64,000 nt of DNA from CAVTRI01 sp963737075 (GTDB lineage Bacteria > Actinomycetota > Acidimicrobiia > Acidimicrobiales > Palsa-688): contig CAVTRI010000002.1 of the NCBI GenBank assembly GCA_963737075.1, forward strand, positions 2,294,001 to 2,358,000. Reading direction: 5' to 3'. A model generated the notes under the pieces. That model worked only from the letters and a program-made list of their open reading frames with translations. It had not been told where the DNA came from and made no database searches. Made by a program: the position numbers and the translations under genes. Below are positions 34,231 to 43,537 of the stretch, in pieces. Positions within the stretch are counted from its first letter, which is position 1, and every line of letters begins with the position of its first letter.

Positions 34231-34460
34231 AATTTTGGCCTCCTCCTACTCGGCGGGACTGGGCGGGCCGGCAGGGTCAACCGATCAACGACGCTATGAG
34301 GCGTGCTCGAGGACAACAGTTCGTGGTGCCGGGAAGACCCCGGGCGTCAGTCTGTAAAACGGGCTCAACTGCACCAAGGAAGAGCGAGCTCAGCCGGACC
34401 CGCCACGATTCTCATCCATTCGTGGCGGCCACCGCCATGAAAGGTCTGTAATGGTTATAG
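34231..34460 (-). ncRNA. candidate IS110 bridge RNA region
   Basis: The region between the presumed left end and the transposase ATG is where the IS110 subgroup encodes its bridge RNA. It contains a perfect nine-base stem, CCGCCACGA/TCGTGGCGG (34400-34408 with 34420-34428, 11-base loop), and further GC-rich self-complementary segments downstream. Target and donor loops cannot be assigned by eye. Confidence 0.4.
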
Positions 34461-34469
34461 AGGCAAGCG

Positions 34470-34658
34470 TTACTGGCTGCGAAAGATGAATGTGAAACGA
34501 GTCACGGGTACTCCAACCATCACGTTCTCTTGTTCTCCGAGTGGGTCCTGCCGCACCGTTGCGACGTGCGTGTGCACCAGCTCGGTGTTCGGACCCACTG
34601 TCTCGTTGAGCAACTTCTCAGCCGCTTCGTGGCCGTCGACGCTGACAATGCGGTACAT
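34470..34658 (-). CDS. small hypothetical protein
   Basis: A 62-residue protein (MYRIVSVDGHEAAEKLLNET...) with beta-alpha-beta character ending in a hydrophobic strand TRFTFIFRSQ. TAGGAG lies eight bases before the ATG. No family recognised. Its last codons are close to the presumed IS110 end, but the frame looks complete. Confidence 0.55.
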   Translation of the reverse strand: MYRIVSVDGHEAAEKLLNETVGPNTELVHTHVATVRQDPLGEQENVMVGVPVTRFTFIFRSQ

Positions 34659-34696
34659 GAAGAGACTCCTAACTCAAGACGGCTCGTAGAAGAGGG

Positions 34697-35686
34697 TCAC
34701 TGGGTCCGGTGCACGTCCGAAACTGCTTCGCTGGCAGGGTCGGGTTCGAAGCCTACCCCTACCTTCATCTCGGGCGTGCTCCGTTGCTCGTGCGCCAGGT
34801 CGTGGTACACCTGCCGGTCGGCCTCGGTCTTCTCCCCAAACAGCGCTCTCGGATAGAGACGTCGTTCGAGTACAGGATTGAGCTCAGCGGCGTAGACGCT
34901 CAGTTTGGCCAATAGGAGCATGAAGGTCACCACGCCGATCACCGATGCGAACGCCCCATATGTGGCGCTCTCATTTCGGAGCTGGTGCTGCACGAGACCG
35001 GTTCCGATCGTGATCAGCAGCGTGAAGCCGACACCAGCCAGAATGGCCCCCGGAAGGAGCGGCCGGCTTGCAATGTCCTTCGGGGTGAGAACCCGGAAGG
35101 CGGCAAAGTACAGCGCCACGTTGACGAGCACCAGGGCCGCCATGACCGGAACGCGTAGCGCGTAGCTGCGGCCTGAGCTCGTGACAATCCCGGCGACAGC
35201 CGCGTTTACGACGAAGGCCCCCCCGATGATCAACAGCGCCAGCACGCTGCGCCCGAGCCTGGGCAGGAATCCCGGCCGTGCGAATCGGGGGACATTCCAC
35301 ACCTGCGCCATCGCCGTCTCCGCGACCTGGGTGACGCCTTGGGCGCCGTAGAGCAGGCCTAAGACACCGATGATGAGACCCAGCGTGCTTCCGTGCAGCT
35401 GGTGGCCGCCGCTGGCAGGCGAGAACTGGTCGCCGATGACAGGGAAGCGGTGCAAGGTGTTGACGATGCTCTTCCCGAGGGACTCCACGCCGATGAACCC
35501 GAAGATGGTGATGATGACCAGCAGCAACGGATAGATGGCCACGAAGCCGTACCAGCCCAACCCGACGACTAAGAAGTTGGCCTGATCGTCTCCAAATTTC
35601 TTGACGACGCCGAACGCCGGCGCCGCGACCGAGTTGCGCTGTTGCCATCGGTCAATGGCAGCCGGGACCGACTTGATGCTCTCCAT
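34697..35686 (-). CDS. YihY/BrkB-family membrane protein
   Basis: A 329-residue integral membrane protein with six predicted helices. 'VGLGWYGFVAIYPLLLVIIT' (helix 1), 'STLGLIIGVLGLLYGAQGVT' and LLLAKLSVYAAELN match the Virul_fac_BrkB domain. Members were once thought to be ribonuclease BN; their true function is unsettled, possibly transport. The ATG at 35686 (M7 of the longest frame) is as likely as 35704. Confidence 0.88.
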   Translation of the reverse strand: MESIKSVPAAIDRWQQRNSVAAPAFGVVKKFGDDQANFLVVGLGWYGFVAIYPLLLVIITIFGFIGVESLGKSIVNTLHRFPVIGDQFSPASGGHQLHGSTLGLIIGVLGLLYGAQGVTQVAETAMAQVWNVPRFARPGFLPRLGRSVLALLIIGGAFVVNAAVAGIVTSSGRSYALRVPVMAALVLVNVALYFAAFRVLTPKDIASRPLLPGAILAGVGFTLLITIGTGLVQHQLRNESATYGAFASVIGVVTFMLLLAKLSVYAAELNPVLERRLYPRALFGEKTEADRQVYHDLAHEQRSTPEMKVGVGFEPDPASEAVSDVHRTQ

Positions 35687-35731
35687 GTGGGTGCATGTAC
35701 CCATTCGGAGCCGCTTTAGCCCGGCTATCGA

Positions 35732-38700
35732 CTACCCGGGTGGTTCGAGCTCGAGGGGCGCCGGGACGGCGGGGGCTATCGAGCGCGGCGGCGCCGAGCG
35801 CTGCGCGGCCAGCCACGAGCCGAGCGCCGACGCCCCGGTCGCTCCGGCCGCCGCGCAGAAGGCCACGACCCACGCCACTGGGTCGAGAGGAGTGCAACCA
35901 AACAACTGACTGACGCCCGGGGTCTGGACGATGCCCGCCAGCACGAGGGCGGATCCTCCACCCGCGGCGAGGACGAGCGGGTCGAGCCCGCCGCCCACGA
36001 TGGTCTGGCCGAGCTGGCTGCCGACCAGGGCGACGAGGGCCATGGTGCTGGCCCGTCGAGGCCCTCCGGTCAGGGATCCGATCACCCACGCGATAGCCGC
36101 ACCCGATGCCGTGGTTGCCGCCCTGATCGCGATGGCCTGCTCGAGGCTGCGGCCCAGAGAGACGTCGGGGCCCTCTTCGATCAGCTGCTCCGGCGTCCGT
36201 CCTGGCGGGGGACGAACTGCGATCGCCAGCGCCGGCGCCACGTCGGTCAGCAGGTTGACCGCCAGAAGCTGTCGGGCCGACAACGGCGTCCGGCCGGTTA
36301 CCAACGTGCTCACCACCGTGAACGCCACCTCCCCGAGATTGCCTCCCAGAAGAATGGCAAGCGCCTCGCGAACCGAGCTCCACATCGCCCGGCCTTCCAC
36401 GATGGCGTCCACGATGGTCTCGATCCGGTCGTCGGTCACGACCAGGTCGGCCGCCTCCCGGGCCGCAGCCGTCGAGCGGACGCCGAGGGCGATACCGGCG
36501 TCGGCCAAGCGAATCGCGGGCGCATCGTTGGCGCCGTCGCCGGTCATGGCGACCGCTCGTCCCTTGCGTTGCAACGCGGCGACGATGCGTACCTTGTCCG
36601 CCGGCGTGACCCGGGCGAAGACCGAAATGTCGTTCACGATGCGGTCGAGCGCGGCGTCGTCCATCTCGGCCAGTTCGGCGCCGGTGACGGTGCGGTGCCC
36701 GTTGAGGATGTCAAGTTCGACGGCAATACCTCTCGCGGTCAGCGGGTGGTCCCCGGTCACCATGACCACCTCGACGCCGGCCCGCCGCAGGCCTTTCACG
36801 GCCTCGGCGGCGGTTGCCCGAACCGGGTCCGACAAGGCAAGGAAGCCAAGCAGGGTGAGCTCTTTCGGGTCTTCATTGATCGCCTCGTCGACGCCGTCGT
36901 CGAGTTCCCGTTCGGCGACGGCAAGCACCCGGAGCCCTCGGGCCGCGAGGCGTTCGAGCCTGCGGGTGACCACCGCTCGCTGCTTCGACTCGAGCAGGGT
37001 CGGACCGTCAACGGATGCCCAGTGAAGACACCGCGGGAGTACGACTTCGGGCGCGCCCTTGACCGACAAGAGAGCGCGTTGCTCGGAGCGGCCGATCACC
37101 GCGTGGTAGCCCCGGGCGGGTTCGAACGGTAACTCGGCCCCGCGGGACCAGCCGGGACGGCCGACGTCAGCCGCGACGCCGGCTGACGCGCCTCCATCGA
37201 GGACCGCCTGGTCGGTCAGGTGTGGCAGGGAACCGTTCTCGGACGGCGGCGGCGACGCCCGCAGTGCGGCGGCCAGAATGGTGGCACGGCGGCCGTCGAG
37301 CTTGTCGAGATCAGCCTCGCGGGAGCCGTCCGAGATCGCGACGAGCCGGATCCGTCCCTCCGTGAGTGTGCCCGTCTTATCGGTGCACAGGACCCCCACT
37401 CGGCCAAGCGCTTCGACCGCCCGCGCGTTGCGGACCAGGGCGCCGCGCTGGGAGAGCCGCCGCGCCGACGCCAGCTGAGCCATGGTCGCCAACAGCGGCA
37501 GCCCCTCCGGAACCGCGGCCACTGCCAGCGCTACCGATGACCCAACCGACTGATTGAGCGGCTGTCGGCGGACGAGCCCGCTGGCCAGCATGGCGGCTCC
37601 GCCGGCCAGTGAGACGGGAAGTGTGACCGACGTGAGACGGCGCAGCCGCCCCTCGACGCCCTCGGCGTGCGTCGCCTCTCCGATGTCGCCCATGCGCGTA
37701 GCAACGGTGTCGGATCCGACGGCGACGACGACTGCCATCGCCGTACCAGCGACGATCGTGGTGCCCTCGTACAGCATCGACGAGCGCTCGGCCAGCACGG
37801 AGGAAAACAGGGGCGCCGGATCCTTCGAAACCGGCTGGGACTCGCCCGTGAGCGCCGACTCGTCCACCTCGAGATCCTGGGCGTCGAGGATCCGACAGTC
37901 GGCGGCAACGGCGTCCCCGGACTGCAGCATCACGACATCTCCCGGCACCAGCGTGTCGGAGGCCACCTCAGTCCACGCACCGGCGCGAACGGCGTTCACC
38001 GGATGGTCAGAGACCCGGCCGAGCTCATGAACCGCCCGTTCCGCGCCGAAGCGTTGCACCCCGCCAATCAGCGCATTGAGAACCGTCACGCCGGCCACCA
38101 TGGCGGCGTCGGTGATCGAGCCCACGGCCGCCGATGCCACGGCGCCCCCGGCCAGAACGGGGGTGAGCGGGTTGATCAGTTCCGCGGTCACACTTCGCCA
38201 CAGCGACGGCGGGCGGGTCGCCGCCGTGGTCTCACTGTGCCTGGCCTGGACCTCGGCGTCGCTCAGTCCCTCGGGGCTGCTGGACAACCGCCGGAGGACT
38301 TCGTCGGTTTCCAGCAGGTGCCAATCGGTCCCTGGGGCGACCACCATCCCGCCATTTCGGTTGAGGGCCCGGGCGACGCGCACCCCGTTGGCCATGGCGG
38401 CCAAGGCGGCGATGTTCACGGCGCGCGCTGCTCGTGTCGCCGCGGTCGCAGCGGTGCCCCCGACGGCCACCAGGGCGCCGAGCGCCGAGCCGCTCAAAGC
38501 GAGCGCGACGCCTTGGCGGCTGACTTCGTGCGCGCACGCGATGGCTTCGACGATGTACAGGGAGTCCCCGAGCTCGTCGAGGATCAGGTCACCGGACCAG
38601 GGTGAGGCGTCGACGGCGGCGATCTCAAGGCCGACGTCCGCACGGCGCAACGCCGCCGCGTTGCGCCAGCCGCCGCGGGCGATCAGTGCGACCACGCATC

Positions 38701-40135
38701 CGTCGGCCTGCAGGCCGGCTACCGCTTCGCTCAAACCTGGACTGCCGTCGAGCACGAGATCGGCGCCGAGCCGCTCTCCGGCGTGTTCGTCGCCGACGAA
38801 CACGACCATGTGTCCCTGTCGGCGGGCGGCTTGTATGACCTGCTGGCTCTCCGCGGAAAGCTCTCGTTCAGAGGAGACGACAGCCACCAACCGGTCCTGG
38901 TAATGCAATGCCAGGCGCTCGCCGGCGGGTAGCGGCGGCTCCAAGCGGCGGACCACCGATGTCCGGCGTTCTCGGGCCAGGAGTGGGGCCAGCCGCCAGC
39001 TGTCATGCCGCGCTGGGCGCTGGGGATCGTGGCTCCGGAACAGGCGGGCGAGCGCTCGGTGCATGACCGCGGTGTCGACCTCGTCGACGATGCGAACGCC
39101 GGTGATTGCCCAGTGAGCGGTGTCAGCGAGCTCGCCGTCCACTACCACCGTGTCGACACGGTCGAGTCGGCGCAGCGCGCTCGGGTCCAGTACGATCACG
39201 TCACGGGCGGCCAGGGAGCGGGCGAGGTGGGCGGCGAACGCATCGCGGCCCATGCGGCCGGCTTTGGGGACGCCGGCCAGTCCCACGGCGGCTGCTCGGC
39301 GTGGGCTGCCGGTCGCCACGTGCGTCGCGGCCGTTGTGGCCACGCTGGCCAGCCCGGCGCGGTCTGCGTACCGTTCGACGGGGCCAAGAGGGAGCGGTCT
39401 CGGCCGAGCGGGCCGCGGTGCCAGAAAAGCGGAAAGGGTCGTGGGGCGAACCGTGGGCGCCTCGTGGTCCCACTGCGCGTCCTCGGCTCGCTCGAAGCTG
39501 CCTCGCAGGGCCGCCCGCTCGACCAACAGGTTCAGCCGGTGGACGCTGTCAGTGATGAGGCCGAGGGGGCCCTGGGCCAGCCCCTGGCCTAACGCGTTGC
39601 CGACGGCCAGGGTCACGTCGGTGGCCGCAGTGCCTACGCGGGCCTCCATCAGCTGCCGCACTCGGGGTTCGTTGTCGATAAGGGTGAACACCGACGCCAG
39701 CTCTACAGGCAGTGGGGTGACCCTCAGAATCCGGCCCGACAAGCTGAGCCCGAGCCCCACCCCGTTGGCTGCCAGCGCGAGCAGCTGACGGTCCGCGACC
39801 TGGCTGTCGCAAGGGTGCTCGAGCTGGGCCAGCGGAAAGCGGACGTCCCCCAGCCCCAGCTCGTGCTCTACGGTGCCGACGACCGCTATCAGCGCGGAGG
39901 GCGTGGTGACCGCAGGGTCGAACCCGACAACCACCCGGCCGAAGACCGGCTCGGGAAACGTTCCGATGACGCCCGGCGCGTCCTTCAGAGCCGCCGCTAT
40001 CGCCTCGTACACCGAGGCGGCGTCAGGGCCGCCCAGGCCGCGCACCTCGATGTGGGCTCGCCCGCCGGCAGCCCAATATCGACGGTGACGCCGCCCCCGT
40101 TGTCCGGCTGGCCACACCGCCGACAGCCAGCTCAT
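35732..40135 (-). CDS. CtpI-like P-type ATPase with degenerate N-terminal duplicate
   Basis: A 1467-residue P-type cation ATPase. The C-terminal half (about 600-1467) is canonical: TGES near 762 (A-domain), AAVPEGLPLLA in M4, phosphorylated Asp in CTDKTGTLTEG near 917, KGAPE for nucleotide binding, and TGDGANDAPAIRLADAGIAL near 1196. The N-terminal half has a metal-binding-like domain, then what looks like a second, dead P-type core: DTVVVDGELAD near 333 where DKTGT is expected, and ARGGWRNAAALRRADVGLEI near 483 where GDGxNDxPAL is expected. This fits mycobacterial CtpI/CtpH. Transported ion unknown; the AVPEGLP motif resembles Ca/Mg-type pumps rather than heavy-metal CPC pumps. Confidence 0.92.
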   Translation of the reverse strand: MSWLSAVWPAGQRGRRHRRYWAAGGRAHIEVRGLGGPDAASVYEAIAAALKDAPGVIGTFPEPVFGRVVVGFDPAVTTPSALIAVVGTVEHELGLGDVRFPLAQLEHPCDSQVADRQLLALAANGVGLGLSLSGRILRVTPLPVELASVFTLIDNEPRVRQLMEARVGTAATDVTLAVGNALGQGLAQGPLGLITDSVHRLNLLVERAALRGSFERAEDAQWDHEAPTVRPTTLSAFLAPRPARPRPLPLGPVERYADRAGLASVATTAATHVATGSPRRAAAVGLAGVPKAGRMGRDAFAAHLARSLAARDVIVLDPSALRRLDRVDTVVVDGELADTAHWAITGVRIVDEVDTAVMHRALARLFRSHDPQRPARHDSWRLAPLLARERRTSVVRRLEPPLPAGERLALHYQDRLVAVVSSERELSAESQQVIQAARRQGHMVVFVGDEHAGERLGADLVLDGSPGLSEAVAGLQADGCVVALIARGGWRNAAALRRADVGLEIAAVDASPWSGDLILDELGDSLYIVEAIACAHEVSRQGVALALSGSALGALVAVGGTAATAATRAARAVNIAALAAMANGVRVARALNRNGGMVVAPGTDWHLLETDEVLRRLSSSPEGLSDAEVQARHSETTAATRPPSLWRSVTAELINPLTPVLAGGAVASAAVGSITDAAMVAGVTVLNALIGGVQRFGAERAVHELGRVSDHPVNAVRAGAWTEVASDTLVPGDVVMLQSGDAVAADCRILDAQDLEVDESALTGESQPVSKDPAPLFSSVLAERSSMLYEGTTIVAGTAMAVVVAVGSDTVATRMGDIGEATHAEGVEGRLRRLTSVTLPVSLAGGAAMLASGLVRRQPLNQSVGSSVALAVAAVPEGLPLLATMAQLASARRLSQRGALVRNARAVEALGRVGVLCTDKTGTLTEGRIRLVAISDGSREADLDKLDGRRATILAAALRASPPPSENGSLPHLTDQAVLDGGASAGVAADVGRPGWSRGAELPFEPARGYHAVIGRSEQRALLSVKGAPEVVLPRCLHWASVDGPTLLESKQRAVVTRRLERLAARGLRVLAVAERELDDGVDEAINEDPKELTLLGFLALSDPVRATAAEAVKGLRRAGVEVVMVTGDHPLTARGIAVELDILNGHRTVTGAELAEMDDAALDRIVNDISVFARVTPADKVRIVAALQRKGRAVAMTGDGANDAPAIRLADAGIALGVRSTAAAREAADLVVTDDRIETIVDAIVEGRAMWSSVREALAILLGGNLGEVAFTVVSTLVTGRTPLSARQLLAVNLLTDVAPALAIAVRPPPGRTPEQLIEEGPDVSLGRSLEQAIAIRAATTASGAAIAWVIGSLTGGPRRASTMALVALVGSQLGQTIVGGGLDPLVLAAGGGSALVLAGIVQTPGVSQLFGCTPLDPVAWVVAFCAAAGATGASALGSWLAAQRSAPPRSIAPAVPAPLELEPPG

Positions 40136-40153
40136 GTGGCGGGCGTGTCGCGC

Positions 40154-40387
40154 TCAGGCCGCCTCGGGTGGCACCGTCTTGCGTGCTGCCCGTGGGGCGG
40201 CCCGGTTGGGCTGCGCAGGAGGCATCCGTCGCCGCGTCCGGTGGGAGAGCGTCGGGCACTCGATCCCGACCGCAGCCGCCGCAAGCGACAACAGGCGGGC
40301 GACCCCTTCGAGGACCGTCGTGATCTGCCGTTCATGCTCCCAAACCGGCCGGGAAGTTCCAATCCGCGGACAACATCCAACCCGCAT
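40154..40387 (-). CDS. small basic protein preceding the P-type ATPase
   Basis: About 77 residues ending 18 bases before the ATPase start. Third codon positions are strongly G/C (unlike the other frames here), and the central 'ITTVLEGVARLLSLAAAAVG' looks like an amphipathic helix; the tail is Arg/Pro-rich. The start is uncertain (ATG 40387 or 40405). Probably co-transcribed with the pump. Outside this frame, 40406-40591 shows nothing convincing. Confidence 0.45.
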   Translation of the reverse strand: MRVGCCPRIGTSRPVWEHERQITTVLEGVARLLSLAAAAVGIECPTLSHRTRRRMPPAQPNRAAPRAARKTVPPEAA

Positions 40388-40591
40388 TGCCCGCGACGCG
40401 ACCATGCCGAGAAAAACAGTCGACGGACCTCAGACGACGCCCAGGTAAATCTCCGGCAAACAATCCGCGACTCCGACCGACGGGGCCGGCGAGCGGGCAG
40501 GCCTGACCGTCAGGCGGAGCCACGGCTTTCCGACTACCCCGCCGGGCCCGGAGAGAAACCGAGCCAGCCTCCCCGGGGTTGGCGACGGTGC

Positions 40592-40948
40592 TCAGGAGGC
40601 TCGTGGCTGGTGCAGCTCGACCCGGTTGCCGGACGGGTCGACGAGGAACGCTTGCCGGCTGGTACCGACCGGCATCGGGTCGCTGACTTTGACGCCTTCT
40701 GCCCGCAGCTCCTCGACCACCTCGTCGAGATTGTCGAAGAGGAGGGCGAAATGCTGACCCTGATCGGTCGGCACGTCGGCCTGGATGAGATGCACCTGCT
40801 GGCCTCCGGCGTTCAGCCAGGCGCCTCCGAAACCGAAGTCGGGCCGGTCGGAGCGAGGCGACAGCCCGAGCGTGTCGACGTAAAAGGCCAGCGCGGCGTC
40901 GACATCGTCGACGTTGATCGAGACATGGTGCACACCCCGAGGTTCCAT
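40592..40948 (-). CDS. VOC-fold (glyoxalase-like) protein
   Basis: A 118-residue protein with typical VOC signatures: 'GVHHVSINVDDVDAALAFYV', 'HLIQADVPTDQGQHFALLF' and 'AFLVDPSGNRVELHQP'. The metal-ligand pattern (His in HHVS, His in GQHFAL, Glu in RVELH) is kept, so it could be a true lyase or dioxygenase. GGGGGA precedes the ATG. Divergent from the nitroreductase. Confidence 0.88.
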   Translation of the reverse strand: MEPRGVHHVSINVDDVDAALAFYVDTLGLSPRSDRPDFGFGGAWLNAGGQQVHLIQADVPTDQGQHFALLFDNLDEVVEELRAEGVKVSDPMPVGTSRQAFLVDPSGNRVELHQPRAS

Positions 40949-41001
40949 TCCCCCAGTGTGCTACGTCAGGCGGGACTTGGCAGCCCCTAACGTCTGACGC
41001 C

Positions 41002-41715
41002 ATGCCGCCCATCGACCTTCGGACCGCCCTGCGGACGACCCCCGCTACCAGAGACTTCACCGACGACCCGGTGCCGGACGACGTGGTGTACGACATTCTC
41101 GACGACGCCCGGTTCGCTCCCAACGGCGGCAACCGCCAGGGCTGGCACGTCATCGTCGTACGGGAACCAGCGACGAAGCGACGGATCGCCGAGCTGTACG
41201 AGCTCGGCATGCGCGAGTACGCCGCTCACGCGCAGGCTGGCCTGGTGCCGTTCGTGGCGTCCGAGGCGTTGGGGCGGCACGGTGATGGCGGGGCGTACCG
41301 GGCGGCGATCGACCTCGCGGCCGCCCGGGAGGTCCCGGTCGAAGCGGGCTTCCCGCAGTACATGGCGGACGCACCGCTGTTGCTCGTCGTGACCCTCGAC
41401 CTCGCCCGGACTCCGGCGGTGGACTCCGGCCTCGACCGGCTGAGCATTTCCGCAGGGGCATCCATATACCCCTTCGCCCACAACATCCTCCTGGCCGCCC
41501 GGGCACGAGGCTTCGGGGGCCATGTCACCTCGCTCCTCGCCCGCCAGGAGCCGGCGCTGCGGGACCTGCTGCGTATCCCGCCCACGCACGCGCTCGCCAC
41601 CATGCTGCCGATCGGTAAGCCGGTCCGCGAGGTGACCAGGCTTCGAAGGCTGCCGGTGGAAGCGTTCGCCACTCGGGAGACGGCGGATGGGCCGCCGTTC
41701 GAGGTGAAGCGCTGA
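41002..41715 (+). CDS. nitroreductase-family flavoprotein
   Basis: A 237-residue FMN enzyme: the N-terminal FMN-contact motif 'TTPATRDFTDDPVPDDVVYD', 'DDARFAPNGGNRQGWHVIVV' and C-terminal 'ILLAARARGFGGHVTSLLAR'. It would reduce nitro compounds, quinones or enones with NAD(P)H. A TAACGT box eight bases before the ATG suggests a leaderless start. The longer middle section resembles the nitroreductases near F420/LLM genes. Confidence 0.88.
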   Translation: MPPIDLRTALRTTPATRDFTDDPVPDDVVYDILDDARFAPNGGNRQGWHVIVVREPATKRRIAELYELGMREYAAHAQAGLVPFVASEALGRHGDGGAYRAAIDLAAAREVPVEAGFPQYMADAPLLLVVTLDLARTPAVDSGLDRLSISAGASIYPFAHNILLAARARGFGGHVTSLLARQEPALRDLLRIPPTHALATMLPIGKPVREVTRLRRLPVEAFATRETADGPPFEVKR

Positions 41716-41721
41716 GCCCGC

Positions 41722-42198
41722 TCAGGAGGCTCGCCACACGGTGTGGTTTGGGTTTGGGTCGCCGTGGCCGCTTGTGCGGGTCAGGAGGCACGAGACGATG
41801 TCGAAGCGGAACAGGGCGTCGCTGGCCGACGGTCGAGGCACGCCGAACGCCGCCCGCTCGGCGACGAACTGGTCGGCCAGTTGCTCCCGGGTCGCCTGAT
41901 CATCGACCAGTGTTGCGGTCCCGGTGATCGAGAAGGCGTCCTCGTTATCGGGGCACGGGAAGGAGTGCAGGGTGTATCGACCATCCCGAGACAGATCCCG
42001 CTGCTTCGGTGAGTCAATGACGAACGCGGTCAAGTCCGTTGGCTCGCCGAGCAGCGGGCAGATGGGATGCAACCTGGGGCCGCCATTTGGTCGGATCGTG
42101 GCCAGGAAGGCCAAGCCGACGCCGTGCTGATAGAAGAGCTGTTGCCCCGCCGTTGCCAGGTCAGGACGCTGCCGAACGAAGTCCCCCCACGTGACCAT
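41722..42198 (-). CDS. pyridoxamine-5'-phosphate-oxidase-like split-barrel protein
   Basis: A 158-residue FMN/F420/heme-binding split barrel: 'GVGLAFLATIRPNGGPRLHP' strand-turn-strand, 'DGRYTLHSFPCPDNEDAFSI' and 'ATLVDDQATREQLADQF'. Family members include F420-dependent reductases and heme-degrading proteins, so the cofactor is open. The start is seven bases inside the divergent long frame of the hydrolase. Confidence 0.82.
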   Translation of the reverse strand: MVTWGDFVRQRPDLATAGQQLFYQHGVGLAFLATIRPNGGPRLHPICPLLGEPTDLTAFVIDSPKQRDLSRDGRYTLHSFPCPDNEDAFSITGTATLVDDQATREQLADQFVAERAAFGVPRPSASDALFRFDIVSCLLTRTSGHGDPNPNHTVWRAS

Positions 42199-42262
42199 CC
42201 GGCGACGTTATCGCCGGGGCTCGGTGCCGGGTCGGGCGGCAAGCAGCGTTACGATCCCCGGG

Positions 42263-43459
42263 ATGACTGAGGACGTGCACCTGGGAGCAACGCGGCCTGC
42301 AGGACAGGGGTTTTGGCCGCTCGCGGAGGACGACCCGGGCGAGGAGATTCCCCGGGAGTCGATCCGCCTGGTCAGCCCGGACGGTGCCCTCGTGCGAGGC
42401 CTGTTGTGGCTGCCACCGGGAGGAAAGCGGGCGAAGACGGCGGTGATCCTCAGCCACCCCCGGGGCGATTTCAGCGTCCACTACGCGTGCCCGCTGCTCG
42501 CGACGGCCGGTTACATGGTCTGCGGGTTCGCCACCCGGTACCTCAACAACGACACCGACTGCCTGCACGAGCTGTGCGCGCTGGACGTGGAGACGGTGGC
42601 CGGCGAGATGCGGCGGCGGGGTGCAGACGCCGTGGTCCTGCTCGGCAACTCCGGGGGCGGTTCCCTCATGGCCCTCGCGCACGCAGAGCGCGGCGTGGGT
42701 GACGCCTGGGTCGGGGTGGCGGCGCACCCGGGGGAGGGCGTGTTCATGGCCCAGGTCATCGATCCGTCGGTCGCCGACGAGGCCGATCCGTTCAGCGTCG
42801 TACCCGAGCTGGACATGTACAGCCCGGACAACGGCTGGAGGCCGTGGCCCGAGCCCTGCCGGTACGACCGCGACTGGCTCGCCCGGTATCGGGCCGCGCA
42901 GCTGGCGCGGGTGGCCCGCATCGACGCCATTGCGAAGGCGTCAATAGCCGATGCTGCGGAGGCTCGGGATCGGCTGACGAGCGTGGACCGGGCCGCCGAA
43001 CCGGGTGGATGGCGGGCTCTGCGGGCACGGTCCGTGCACACCCGCTACCTCGTGATCTACCGGACTCTGGCGGATCCCGCCTACCTGGACCTCACGATCG
43101 ATCCCGACGAGCGCCCGATGGGGAGCTTGTTCGCCTTCCCGGATCCGCTCGACGCCAACTACGGCCGCGGGGGCCTGGCGCGCACCATGACCGCACGCGG
43201 ATGGCTGTCGACCTGGTCGGCTCTCTCGAGCGCCGCCAAGCTGGCGGACACCATGCCCCATATCAAGGTGCCGACCCTGCTCGTTCACCCGACGGCGGAC
43301 ACGGAGATCCGTCGCTGGCAGGCAGCGGAGATTTCCGATGCTTCCGGTGCGGCCGACCGGACCCTGGTGGAGCTTCGGGGCGCTCCCCACTACCTCGAAG
43401 GCCACCGGCCCGAAGCCATGCAGGTCGTGGCGGATTGGATTGCCAAGCGATTTCCATAA
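42263..43459 (+). CDS. alpha/beta hydrolase
   Basis: A 398-residue hydrolase. The nucleophile elbow is LLGNSGGGSLMALAHA (G-N-S-G-G), the oxyanion strand is VILSHPRGDFSVHYA, the acid lies near VPTLLVHPTADTEIR, and the histidine near GAPHYLEGH. The insertion between strand 6 and the acid is large. The ATG at 42263 is seven bases after TACGAT (leaderless); the longer frame to 42191 would overlap the divergent neighbour. Ester, lactone or amide substrate unknown. Confidence 0.85.
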   Translation: MTEDVHLGATRPAGQGFWPLAEDDPGEEIPRESIRLVSPDGALVRGLLWLPPGGKRAKTAVILSHPRGDFSVHYACPLLATAGYMVCGFATRYLNNDTDCLHELCALDVETVAGEMRRRGADAVVLLGNSGGGSLMALAHAERGVGDAWVGVAAHPGEGVFMAQVIDPSVADEADPFSVVPELDMYSPDNGWRPWPEPCRYDRDWLARYRAAQLARVARIDAIAKASIADAAEARDRLTSVDRAAEPGGWRALRARSVHTRYLVIYRTLADPAYLDLTIDPDERPMGSLFAFPDPLDANYGRGGLARTMTARGWLSTWSALSSAAKLADTMPHIKVPTLLVHPTADTEIRRWQAAEISDASGAADRTLVELRGAPHYLEGHRPEAMQVVADWIAKRFP

Positions 43460-43537
43460 GCGGTTGAGGCCAGCGCGCGCTGTACAAGGCGGAAGCGGTA
43501 ACGCCGCGCGCCGGCACGCCGCACGTGAGACAGGGTT

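Larger units (their letters stand above)
32980..34460 (-). mobile_element. IS110-type insertion sequence (ends approximate)
   Basis: The transposase gene with about 230 bases of upstream non-coding sequence and a short downstream end. The family makes no target duplication and has no inverted ends, so the borders are estimated from neighbouring genes. It separates the ATPase at 32445 from the 62-residue protein at 34470. Confidence 0.7.

Noticed and set aside
32980..34460. Terminal inverted repeats or target duplication of the IS110 element
   Set aside because: None found; the family normally has neither, so borders remain approximate.
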